From Saturnia japonica (Eukaryota > Arthropoda > Insecta > Lepidoptera > Saturniidae), in NCBI GenBank assembly GCA_033032175.1, contig CM065313.1, positions 1 through 64,000 of the forward strand: a stretch of 64,000 nucleotides of DNA. The letters are read 5' to 3'. A program made the translations under genes and the position numbers. Below the pieces are notes generated by a model. That model made no database searches. It had not been told where the DNA came from and worked only from the letters and a program-made list of their open reading frames with translations. Below, in pieces: positions 53,429-64,000 of the stretch (positions within the stretch are counted from its first letter, which is position 1; every line of letters starts with the position of its first letter).

Positions 53429-56400
53429 ATGATGTGGGACTCGAGCACGTTCCTCGGCGCGCTCACGCCAAAGTTCTACGTGGCGCTAACAGGGACGTCT
53501 TCACTGATTTCTGGGCTGATTCTAATCTTCGAGTGGTGGTACTTCCGAAAGTATGGGACGTCGTTCATCGAGCAGATGTCGCTGGCGCACCTCGGACCAT
53601 GGCTGGGCGGAGCGCCGGCCGAGTCGAACGCAGGCGGAGTCGCAGCGGGACCGAGCGCGCCCGGGACTAGTTCAGCGTTGGAGTGCAAGGTGCTGCGGAA
53701 CCCGATGGCGCTACTGCGCGGCGCGGAGTACGGCCGGCTGTGGAATGCAGCACGTCGCGCGCCGCTCACCTACTTCGACATGAACCTCTCGGCTCAAGAA
53801 CATCAGGCCTGGTTTGGCTGTAGTGCAGAGGTTACTTCACTCTTTTGTAATACTAGTTAACATTGATACTTAGTGGAAGTGGAGCTGGTAACAATCTGCT
53901 GTCGGCCACTTGATGCTCGTGCACATGCACAACCATTACATAAAGACATAAAGTACATTTTCATTGTTTTATATTAAATTAATTAATTAATTAATTATAT
54001 TATAATTTTTTTGTTTCGAATTATGGTTATGAAACTGTCATAATATGTTTCGTGATTTTTGTTCTACACACTATATGTATATTCATTTAGAAGTGACAAT
54101 AGTTTATTGGTAGTGTTTGGATATTGTTTTGATCAGTACCTATACATTTATATTTTAGAATGTGCTTTTGATGAAGAAAAAGTAATTGAAGTGAGTATAA
54201 TCCATGAATTGTCTGCCACTAAGCATTTAGTTATGTGTTCTGGTAACACTTAAGACCTAGCTCTCTAGGCACAGTGGCAACATCCTTTATATATAGATAC
54301 TAGTTTTACAAGATGATTAAGCAACACCTGATTGTAAATACTGTACAGTCTACAAATAATGGAGACTGTCGGTGACACAAATTTCATTGCCAGTCATTGA
54401 TGTAATGTCTTCCTGCTCAAATGCCTCTACACATTACACTTGTCACTTACTGTCAGGTGACATAGTGCTCTGAAACCAACCTATAAGCAATAAAAAAATA
54501 TTATATGTATACTTCTTCATTGAAGTGTTTGTTATGGCATAGAAATTGAACTCTGTTAATTTTTGTACATGGTTTCAGTAAGGGTATATACTTAATTCTG
54601 CGAGTTGATTGTTGACTGACCTTTTTCAGTATATTAATGCAATTTTCAGTAATATTGGCTTATAGATAAAAAGCCTAAAACAATATAAACCTGGAAAAAG
54701 TAATTGTTTATTTATTTAATTGTCACATGATTTGAAACACAAACATCATTCAGGAAATATGAATGTTAGACTTGAATTAGCTCTGAAACTTGTCATGCCT
54801 TTCTGTTGACTACTTTCTATTTAGATTCAAAAATATTTTTATATCAGTTTTTTATGGTGTATTAATGGGGAAAAATTCATAGGTATTATTTTCAACATAG
54901 GTTGGGGAAAAAGTTTCTTCGCTTTTTTATATGAAAATTCAAGACATTTTTTTCAAAGTTTATTTACATTTATTTGTAGTATATATATGCCGTTTTGTCT
55001 GATGACTTTCTGCCATTTTGTAGGTAGAAACATGAACCTGCTGCTGTGGAAACTTTGGGACTTCTGATCTTAAAAACGCGACAAATAGTTTTGGCAGTCA
55101 TCTCTTTATGTTAACCTTACAGAACCTAAAGAATTCTTAAGAGACCAAAACAGGTGAAAATCTGAAGGTGCAAGGTCAGGGCTATATGGTGGATGCACTA
55201 ACACCTACCAGTCACAACTCTCTTAATTTTTGCTGAGTGACTAAAGATGTGTGTGGTCTGGCGTTATCGTGATGAAAGACCACACCCTTCCTGTTTTGCC
55301 GGGCGGTAAAATCTCATAATGAACAATGCCCTTCCAGTCCCACCGTACACACAGCATCACCTTATTTCTAGTTCGAGCCACAGACTGTGAAGCTCGGCCG
55401 ACATTAGACCACGACCTTTTTCGCACGTTCTTCATCCACTTTTCATCGCCAGTTATCAATCTATTCAAAAACGGCTCGGTTTCTAATGAATAAGACTAAA
55501 TAATAATAATCGCAAACGAGTACACGGTTCATTAGATTTCTTTCAGTGAGCTCGTGTGGCACCTAAATAACGAGCTTTTTGGTATAGCCAGTTTTCTTCA
55601 AATGGGCTAAAACCGTTTTGTGGTCAATTTCCAGTTCTTCAGCTACATCGTAACTATTGATATGCCGATCTTGCTCCACTTTTAAAAAAATGGCGTCTTT
55701 TTTATTCGCAACAGGGCGACCAGAGCTAGGTTGTATCTTTAACATCAAAATTTCCGGACTGAAAACGTTTGAACCAACTTTGTTCTACTCTTACTGACAC
55801 TGCTTTAGGTCCATAAACATCACAAATTTTTTTCTTAAGATAATTTTCAACATTTCAATTTTGAACAAAATTGCTCTTTACATCATTTGATTTCAATGAA
55901 TATTTTAGTTTTAAAATAACTGTGCAGCAAAATAATGGATCAAGTACCGCATGCGCATTATTAATATGCGGAATGATGTGTTAGACGAGCGGTCATGTGG
56001 GGATGAAATCGAATGTTGCTCAAATGGTTCCTAGGTGAAACAGAGAAAGTTTCACCTCCTTAAAAATTGTATTATACGTGTCGATGTCCCACTCTCTCTA
56101 ACCCTCTCTCACTCTTTTATGTGACACAGATGAAGTTGCATGGATCAGCTAGTACAAAATATAATTTAAATAACACAATCTATATCAACTATATGTTAGG
56201 GATACCAATAATACCAGGGCAAAGCTGTGAATGTGGTATGTCAATAGCCAAAGCGTGTGAAGTTGACTGGAGTTCTGAATCACAAAGACTATCATCAGGT
56301 TGATCCCATAATGGTCTGCTATTGATATTAGTTGATATTTGCTGATTTCCAGGATCTACTTGAGCTTTTGACAATAACTTTAAGCTCCACATCCAGGTCC

Positions 56401-58574
56401 ATAAATCAGCATCCAAACAGGTTGGTTGGTCTGAAAAAGTGTACTGTGTGGATTTGTACTGTCTCTTCAAATTGTACGTCCTTTTTACCTGAGTACGGCG
56501 AAGCGAAAAGGAGCGTTATGATTTTAACCTTTGTGTATGTATGTATGTTCATCTCTACACAGGAAGCGTCTTGATTGTCCGCTGGTTATAGGATATATAA
56601 AATGATAAGCAATTAAGTTAGGCAAAGTTAAAGTTGCATTTTAATGAACTTATATTTATTTCATTATTAATATTAAATTTAGGGAGTCACTTGTATATCT
56701 CTTTGTTATTACGTAAAATGCATAGTGATGCATTTTAATTAGGTAGTAATCAGATTTTTTGTAATTATCGTAATTATAATTTGTTAATAATACATTAGTG
56801 TTTTTAATTAGAATCAATGATGCTTACTTACAAAAAAAATAATTTAGTAAGTCAAAAAATCTAACTGTGTTATAATAAATAATGTTATTTATCTTGTTAA
56901 TTCAGTGATGAAATCAATGAGATTTCACTTACAGATTAACTATAACTTGTTTTTTTAAAACTTATTAATTAGGTTTTTTGCCAAATTTGTTTTTTTTTTA
57001 AGTTAACTTTTTATGTAATGGAGGGTTTTGATTATTTAACTAATTTTGTTTATTTTAGGCTTTTTAGTTAGGATTATAATATCCTGAACACTTACTGGTA
57101 TACTAAACTATACACTGATATAACCATTTCACAATATCGCGCCTAATTGTCGCCATATTTAATTTTGATTATTGTCAAGTGTTTAGTGACGCTCGCAAGG
57201 TCAAGACAAATCGATTAACGGAAGAATCATCAAAATAGGCCCATCCGTTTGGTCTCTAGAGCGCCAGAAAGGAACAAACATACCTTTACATACCCTTCTT
57301 TAATCATTTGTTTCTGGTTTGTTTTGTATTGAAAATAATTTAGTTTGTACAGTGATAAAAGAGCAAATAATTGAAAACTCTAGTCATCTTTAAATAACCG
57401 ATAAGTCTCACTCAGGCTAGTTTCTCGTCAATGTTAGCTTGTTGTCACATTCTGGGGCAGGGTGTTAAAACTTGAAAACAATATTTAGTTTATTGTTTTG
57501 ATATGTAGGTGATAAATAATATAATGTGCGGCATTACAGAGTCCGGCGGAGGAGTGCATGAGCCGTGCGTGGCGAGAGCGTGAGCCCGGAGCACGCGTCG
57601 CCGCCGCACGCGCCGCCCTCGTCTGCGAGCCGGAGTGTGCGCCAGCATTGCTACTGCTGGCGGAGGAGGAGGCTCCCACCGTGCTGGAGGCGGAGCGCGT
57701 GCTGCGGCGGGCGTGGCGTGCGGCAGAGGCGGCCTGGCGTGCGCACGGCGCCTCCACCATTGGCCCGCGAGCTCACATCGCGCGGCGCGATGCCAATGTA
57801 CTCGCACATGTGAAGCGCCGCGCCGCCATGTGCGCTCGCCGGCTCGGCCGCTTGCGGGACGCGGCGCGCCTGTTCCGTGAGCTGACGCGCGACGCTCCCC
57901 CCGCGCTGCAGGCCCTGGCGCCGCATGAGAACCTGCTGGAGGTGCTGCTGGAGCAACGGCTGTACGCGGACGCGGCCGTAGTGCTCGCGCGACACGAGGA
58001 CGCAGGCGGGCCCCCCTCCGCCGCGACTCTGTACACGGCGGCCCTGCTGCGCGCGCGCACCCCGCACGAGCCAGCCGCGCTCGACGCGCTGCGCCGCGCC
58101 ATCGAGTTCAATCCGTACGTGCCTGAGTACCTGCTGGAACAACGCGCGCTGACGCTGCCGCCGGAGCACGTGCTGCGCCGCGGGGACAGCGAGGCTGTCG
58201 CGTACGCGTTCTGGCACCTGCGGCACTGGCACGCGGCGGAAGGCGCGCTGCGGCTGCTAGGGATCGCGTGGCGCGCCACGGAGCGGGTGGGAAGCGCGTG
58301 CGTGGGGGCGGGCGGCGCTAGTGTGGGAGGGGGCGGGTGCGCACAATGCGCTGACCGGGAGCTGCTGGCGCCGCACCACGCGGGGTCGGGCGCGGTGGCG
58401 GCGGGGGCGGGAACAGGCATGTGGCGCGTGTCCCGGCGCGCTGCGTTGCTGCCGGTGGCGGCGGCGGCGTGTGCGCTGGCCGCATTGCTGGCGCTGGCGG
58501 CACACCGGTGGCCGGCGCAGGCGCAGGCGCTGTTGGATCCGCGTCGCTTGCATTCTTTGCTGGGCGCGGTGTGA
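53429..58574 (+). CDS. ST7: ST7 (suppressor of tumorigenicity 7) homologue, 2 exons, about 478 aa
   Basis: Exons are 53429-53830 and 57540-58574, both phase 0. Exon 1 gives [20 protein letters not shown] and then [20 protein letters not shown], a membrane segment that is almost invariant in ST7 proteins. It continues with [24 protein letters not shown] and [18 protein letters not shown]. Exon 2 gives [94 protein letters not shown]-like [21 protein letters not shown] and a C-terminal membrane helix (about residues 437-457). An in-frame stop lies just upstream, and M or MM is a plausible start as in short insect forms. A glycine-rich insert replaces a conserved loop near residue 385-420. The donor after exon 1 is a poor GTTACT. 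The cellular role of ST7 is unsettled. Confidence 0.93.
54898..55935 (-). pseudogene. mariner-type transposon, inactivated
   Basis: On the minus strand, in order: [61 protein letters not shown]-like [70 protein letters not shown] (catalytic HHDNARPH motif) and [10 protein letters not shown]. Stops and shifts are frequent. The + strand end TAGGTTGGGGAAAAAGTTTC at 54898 looks like a mariner terminal repeat. I could not find its partner on the other side. Confidence 0.85.
56205..56433 (-). other. Possible antisense exon inside the ST7 intron
   Basis: The minus strand has a good acceptor (ACTTTTTTCAG) and then about 75 open codons, [20 protein letters not shown] through [20 protein letters not shown], ending in TAG. 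Composition looks protein-like and not AT-driven. No family was recognised and no partner exon was found upstream. It could be the last exon of an antisense gene or an old retro-insertion. Confidence 0.3.
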
Positions 58575-58703
58575 CCGCAGGCGGGCGCGCGCTCGCCGCG
58601 GCCCGACCCTGACTGACTGACTGACTGCCCGCTAGGATCCCGCGAGTGTGCGTGCGGCTCTCGGTCTCCGCGCCGGTGGTGTCTCCCGCATGGATGGATC
58701 TCA

Positions 58704-58709
58704 AATAAA
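58704..58709 (+). terminator. Poly(A) signal of the ST7 gene
   Basis: AATAAA lies 130 bases after the stop codon, in a T/A-rich context. Confidence 0.65.
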
Positions 58710-59187
58710 TGTATTGACGGTTTAAAATATATACACTAGAAAAAGATAAAGTATGACTTCAATCCATTTCGTATGTTCCGTTACGATAGTCAATAAAACA
58801 AGTGATTTACTGGGGTTCCCTAAACGACGTGACGTGAGACAACGGAGAGGATGTTGTAGTAACTCAGGTTCATTTGATTCTAGAATCACCATTCCAAGAA
58901 CTAAAACGTTGCATGTGCTTTGTCCACTTGTAATCTATATGCACAACTATGCAGATCACATTTTAAAACTCCTTGTATATGTGCATTGAAGTTCTACTTC
59001 TTTTTTGAAATAAAAAAAGAATTTGTATAAATTTCAATTAGGTATATTCTTTAAAAGCTTATAACTTGACAAATAAACATCATACAAAACAATAATTGTG
59101 TGTTTCATATTCATACCCAGTGAACAATCTAGTTTACCTTGACATCACACACAGGACCTACGTGGGTCACACAATTTCTTTTAGAAT

Positions 59188-59481
59188 TGACTACACTGTT
59201 AGCCTTAGGGGCCCTATCCAAAAACAAAGCCGCTGCGGCTTTTACAGCTTCACCGGACTTGGGGGCGAGCGCTTAGGGCACTCGGCTGCGAAAGTTTGTG
59301 ACGACCCGCACGAGGGTGCCAGAGTGGTCGAACCTCGGCTCGGGCGGTCGTCGTGAATGCGAAAAGGTCGCGATTTATCTAATTCCCTAATCCTAAGAGA
59401 ATTCGAACTAACTAACATATACTCATATGCACCCAGGAGGAGGGGACCATGCGTATGTGTATTTAGTAATCGGAATGGTAC
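59188..59481 (-). mobile_element. 3' UTR fragment of the Jockey-type LINE (inverted)
   Basis: Inverted copy of 16700-17015: shared blocks are CAGTGTAGTC, AAGCCGCTGCGGCTTTTACA, CACGAGGGTGCCA and CATACGCA...CCTCC. It lacks the poly(A) tail and all coding sequence. Confidence 0.85.
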
Positions 59482-59769
59482 AATTTGTTTATAAAAACAA
59501 ACCCTTAAACACGACGTAAAAAATCAAACAATACCCAGTACAAAAAACGTGACAGCGCCATCTCTTATCAATACAAAAAGTAACCATGAAAATATTTGAT
59601 TTATTGATAAATTTTCATATATTATAATATAATTTCATTTATTTGTATAGATTTGACGTAAACGAAGCAGTACCTATGTATAGTTTTATTATTCACGTTG
59701 AAGCCTGCTGCTAATTCTGATGTGGTTTGAGATGTATCTGCTGTCAAATAATACAAAAATTACAATCTA

Positions 59770-60045
59770 TTATTAAGTGAATCAACTAATATCCGTATTA
59801 GCTAATACACTGATATTCGTTAAAAACTGTGCCTAATATAGTGATTCTGTTCTCATTGCTTGCTTACTGTGCTACCAACCCATGCAGTTTTCATACGAAG
59901 CCCGACGTGTATATTGATGTCTTGACTCACCGCGCGGATCGTGAATCGCGTGCCTATTATTAGACTAATAGTTGGTAACCTATTATTCTGTATTCGTGGA
60001 TCATAATATATTAGTCCGTGGCGTGTATTATAATATAATTCCTGT
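59770..60045 (+). repeat. Dispersed repeat shared with 51450-51860
   Basis: Shares, in the same order, CTAATATCCGTATTAGCTAA, TTCTCATTGCTTGCTTACTG, GCAGTTTTCATACGAAGCC, CGCGCGGATCGTGAATCGCG and TTATTCTGTATTCGTGGATC, with one internal deletion. Confidence 0.85.
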
Positions 60046-60299
60046 ACCTAATACGAATATATTAGTTACACCTCTAGTGCGTACATTTGCGGTACCTAGT
60101 CCATACATGTTGTTAGTTATTACGTACCGTCTGTGTTGCTTTGGTACGAGTGCCACATTGCCTGCGCCGCGCTGCCAGGACGGAACTCGTATTCGTAAAT
60201 AATGTGGATTTCGATTTTTCCATGGTCACAGAAATAGCGATATAAAAAAAATCTAATGGCGGGAAATATCCTGTAGACATAAAGACGCTGTGAGTCACG

Positions 60300-63200
60300 T
60301 ATGCCTTTGTGTGACGTCATAGTAAGGTAACGTGCTCAGTGGGACAAGAACAAAGCTAGATAAACTTGTGTTGTATTACAGCGGTTTGTAGAGCTACCAG
60401 AGCTCTCTGGAAAGGGGTGCAGATTGGCAACGCGCCTGTGATACCTCTGTCCATTTCCCATTACCAGCGCTCATCTCATAGGCTATGGTAACTGCTTACC
60501 ATGAAGCGGACTGTACGTTTGTGTGACGTCATAGTAAGGTAACGTGCTCAGTGGGACAAGAACAAAGCTAGATAAACTTGTGTTGTATTACAGCGGTTTG
60601 TAGAGCTACCAGAGCTCTCTGGAAAGGGGTGCAGATTGGCAACGCGCCTGTGATACCTCTGTCCATTTCCCATTACCAGCGCTCATCTCATAGGCTATGG
60701 TAACTGCTTACCATGAAGCGGACTGTACGTTTGTGTGACGTCATAGTAAGGTAACGTGCTCAGTGGGACAAGAACAAAGCTAGATAAACTTGTGTTGTAT
60801 TACAGCGGTTTGTAGAGCTACCAGAGCTCTCTGGAAAGGGGTGCAGATTGGCAACGCGCCTGTGATACCTCTGTCCATTTCCCATTACCAGCGCTCATCT
60901 CATAGGCTATGGTAACTGCTTACCATGAAGCGGACTGTACGTTTGTGTGACGTCATAGTAAGGTAACGTGCTCAGTGGGACAAGAACAAAGCTAGATAAA
61001 CTTGTGTTGTATTACAGCGGTTTGTAGAGCTACCAGAGCTCTCTGGAAAGGGGTGCAGATTGGCAACGCGCCTGTGATACCTCTGTCCATTTCCCATTAC
61101 CAGCGCTCATCTCATAGGCTATGGTAACTGCTTACCATGAAGCGGACTGTACGTTTGTGTGACGTCATAGTAAGGTAACGTGCTCAGTGGGACAAGAACA
61201 AAGCTAGATAAACTTGTGTTGTATTACAGCGGTTTGTAGAGCTACCAGAGCTCTCTGGAAAGGGGTGCAGATTGGCAACGCGCCTGTGATACCTCTGTCC
61301 ATTTCCCATTACCAGCGCTCATCTCATAGGCTATGGTAACTGCTTACCATGAAGCGGACTGTACGTTTGTGTGACGTCATAGTAAGGTAACGTGCTCAGT
61401 GGGACAAGAACAAAGCTAGATAAACTTGTGTTGTATTACAGCGGTTTGTAGAGCTACCAGAGCTCTCTGGAAAGGGGTGCAGATTGGCAACGCGCCTGTG
61501 ATACCTCTGTCCATTTCCCATTACCAGCGCTCATCTCATAGGCTATGGTAACTGCTTACCATGAAGCGGACTGTACGTTTGTGTGACGTCATAGTAAGGT
61601 AACGTGCTCAGTGGGACAAGAACAAAGCTAGATAAACTTGTGTTGTATTACAGCGGTTTGTAGAGCTACCAGAGCTCTCTGGAAAGGGGTGCAGATTGGC
61701 AACGCGCCTGTGATACCTCTGTCCATTTCCCATTACCAGCGCTCATCTCATAGGCTATGGTAACTGCTTACCATGAAGCGGACTGTACGTTTGTGTGACG
61801 TCATAGTAAGGTAACGTGCTCAGTGGGACAAGAACAAAGCTAGATAAACTTGTGTTGTATTACAGCGGTTTGTAGAGCTACCAGAGCTCTCTGGAAAGGG
61901 GTGCAGATTGGCAACGCGCCTGTGATACCTCTGTCCATTTCCCATTACCAGCGCTCATCTCATAGGCTATGGTAACTGCTTACCATGAAGCGGACTGTAC
62001 GTTTGTGTGACGTCATAGTAAGGTAACGTGCTCAGTGGGACAAGAACAAAGCTAGATAAACTTGTGTTGTATTACAGCGGTTTGTAGAGCTACCAGAGCT
62101 CTCTGGAAAGGGGTGCAGATTGGCAACGCGCCTGTGATACCTCTGTCCATTTCCCATTACCAGCGCTCATCTCATAGGCTATGGTAACTGCTTACCATGA
62201 AGCGGACTGTACGTTTGTGTGACGTCATAGTAAGGTAACGTGCTCAGTGGGACAAGAACAAAGCTAGATAAACTTGTGTTGTATTACAGCGGTTTGTAGA
62301 GCTACCAGAGCTCTCTGGAAAGGGGTGCAGATTGGCAACGCGCCTGTGATACCTCTGTCCATTTCCCATTACCAGCGCTCATCTCATAGGCTATGGTAAC
62401 TGCTTACCATGAAGCGGACTGTACGTTTGTGTGACGTCATAGTAAGGTAACGTGCTCAGTGGGACAAGAACAAAGCTAGATAAACTTGTGTTGTATTACA
62501 GCGGTTTGTAGAGCTACCAGAGCTCTCTGGAAAGGGGTGCAGATTGGCAACGCGCCTGTGATACCTCTGTCCATTTCCCATTACCAGCGCTCATCTCATA
62601 GGCTATGGTAACTGCTTACCATGAAGCGGACTGTACGTTTGTGTGACGTCATAGTAAGGTAACGTGCTCAGTGGGACAAGAACAAAGCTAGATAAACTTG
62701 TGTTGTATTACAGCGGTTTGTAGAGCTACCAGAGCTCTCTGGAAAGGGGTGCAGATTGGCAACGCGCCTGTGATACCTCTGTCCATTTCCCATTACCAGC
62801 GCTCATCTCATAGGCTATGGTAACTGCTTACCATGAAGCGGACTGTACGTTTGTGTGACGTCATAGTAAGGTAACGTGCTCAGTGGGACAAGAACAAAGC
62901 TAGATAAACTTGTGTTGTATTACAGCGGTTTGTAGAGCTACCAGAGCTCTCTGGAAAGGGGTGCAGATTGGCAACGCGCCTGTGATACCTCTGTCCATTT
63001 CCCATTACCAGCGCTCATCTCATAGGCTATGGTAACTGCTTACCATGAAGCGGACTGTACGTTTGTGTGACGTCATAGTAAGGTAACGTGCTCAGTGGGA
63101 CAAGAACAAAGCTAGATAAACTTGTGTTGTATTACAGCGGTTTGTAGAGCTACCAGAGCTCTCTGGAAAGGGGTGCAGATTGGCAACGCGCCTGTGATAC

Positions 63201-64000
63201 CTCTGTCCATTTCCCATTACCAGCGCTCATCTCATAGGCTATGGTAACTGCTTACCATGAAGCGGACTGTACGTTTGTGTGACGTCATAGTAAGGTAACG
63301 TGCTCAGTGGGACAAGAACAAAGCTAGATAAACTTGTGTTGTATTACAGCGGTTTGTAGAGCTACCAGAGCTCTCTGGAAAGGGGTGCAGATTGGCAACG
63401 CGCCTGTGATACCTCTGTCCATTTCCCATTACCAGCGCTCATCTCATAGGCTATGGTAACTGCTTACCATGAAGCGGACTGTACGTTTGTGTGACGTCAT
63501 AGTAAGGTAACGTGCTCAGTGGGACAAGAACAAAGCTAGATAAACTTGTGTTGTATTACAGCGGTTTGTAGAGCTACCAGAGCTCTCTGGAAAGGGGTGC
63601 AGATTGGCAACGCGCCTGTGATACCTCTGTCCATTTCCCATTACCAGCGCTCATCTCATAGGCTATGGTAACTGCTTACCATGAAGCGGACTGTACGTTT
63701 GTGTGACGTCATAGTAAGGTAACGTGCTCAGTGGGACAAGAACAAAGCTAGATAAACTTGTGTTGTATTACAGCGGTTTGTAGAGCTACCAGAGCTCTCT
63801 GGAAAGGGGTGCAGATTGGCAACGCGCCTGTGATACCTCTGTCCATTTCCCATTACCAGCGCTCATCTCATAGGCTATGGTAACTGCTTACCATGAAGCG
63901 GACTGTACGTTTGTGTGACGTCATAGTAAGGTAACGTGCTCAGTGGGACAAGAACAAAGCTAGATAAACTTGTGTTGTATTACAGCGGTTTGTAGAGCTA
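60300..64000. repeat. 212-bp satellite array, about 17 copies, continuing past the window
   Basis: GTGACGTCATAGTAAGGTAA recurs at 60311, 60523, 60735, 60947 and so on every 212 bases to the window end. Units look identical by eye; only the first few bases before 60311 differ from the unit. Each unit has a TGACGTCA palindrome and CCAGAGCTCTCTGG, and a tail-like stretch (TTGGCAACGCGCCTGTGATA, GGTAACTGCTTACCAT) of a kind I associate with dispersed lepidopteran transposon ends. No coding capacity is claimed. Confidence 0.97.

Larger units (their letters stand above)
53831..57539 (+). other. ST7 intron
   Basis: It contains an inverted mariner fossil and, further right, a possible antisense exon (see separate entries), plus an AATT run near 53980. 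Otherwise it is AT-rich and unremarkable. Confidence 0.6.

Noticed and set aside
57490..58420. Several long frames antisense or out of frame to ST7 exon 2
   Set aside because: Shadows of a very GC-rich coding exon; only the + frame at 57540-58574 matches ST7.
60300..64000. CRISPR-like regular repeats
   Set aside because: Units are 212 bp, contiguous and without variable spacers, in an insect genome; this is a satellite.

Overview
This is eukaryotic DNA from an insect, most likely a moth or butterfly. Three things point there: short runs of the insect telomere repeat (TTAGG)n, written on the + strand as CCTAA; site-specific R1-clade (TRAS/SART-type) non-LTR retrotransposons sitting in those runs; and genes of insect type with GC-rich coding exons separated by AT-rich introns full of transposon remains.

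Layout. 1-9.9 kb is a stack of telomere-targeted retrotransposons, all on the minus strand, with poly(A) tails seen as poly-T at 594-619, 1514-1547, 6404-6429 and 7541-7566. CCTAA repeats survive at 1495-1513 and 7529-7540. Their C-rich + strand puts the chromosome end to the left, so the window probably reads from an array of telomeric type into subtelomeric unique DNA. Only the second element carries ORF2 (endonuclease and reverse transcriptase, with one frameshift). The third and fourth lack ORF2 and keep only Gag plus the 3' UTR. 9.9-20.3 kb is transposon-dominated: a Tc1 fossil, a Jockey-type LINE with an intact 964-codon ORF2 inserted inside a 194-bp solo LTR, a LINE scrap and a hAT fossil.

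20.3-60 kb holds the cellular genes. An inorganic pyrophosphatase gene has 4 exons (20338-25869, +). A testican/SPOCK-type secreted proteoglycan gene, probably the orthologue of Drosophila carrier of wingless, has 10 exons (30362-42269, +). A 57-residue complex III subunit gene of UQCR11 type lies on the minus strand at 45909-46082. An ST7 homologue has 2 visible exons (53429-58574, +). All splice junctions of the first two genes keep the reading frame. Introns and intergenic DNA hold mariner fossils, MITEs, a foldback element with arms of about 310 bp, a degenerate LINE broken by two nested elements, two copies of a miniature LTR element, and tandem repeats of 118 and about 124 bp.

60.3-64.0 kb is a 212-bp satellite of about 17 apparently identical copies that runs off the window.

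The host genes look unrelated to one another: phosphate metabolism or chromatin, extracellular matrix or Wnt transport, respiration, and a membrane protein of unclear role. The most unusual content is the telomeric retrotransposon stack, where Gag-only derivatives share a 3' UTR architecture with an ORF2-bearing relative. This recalls the HeT-A/TART partnership of fly telomeres.
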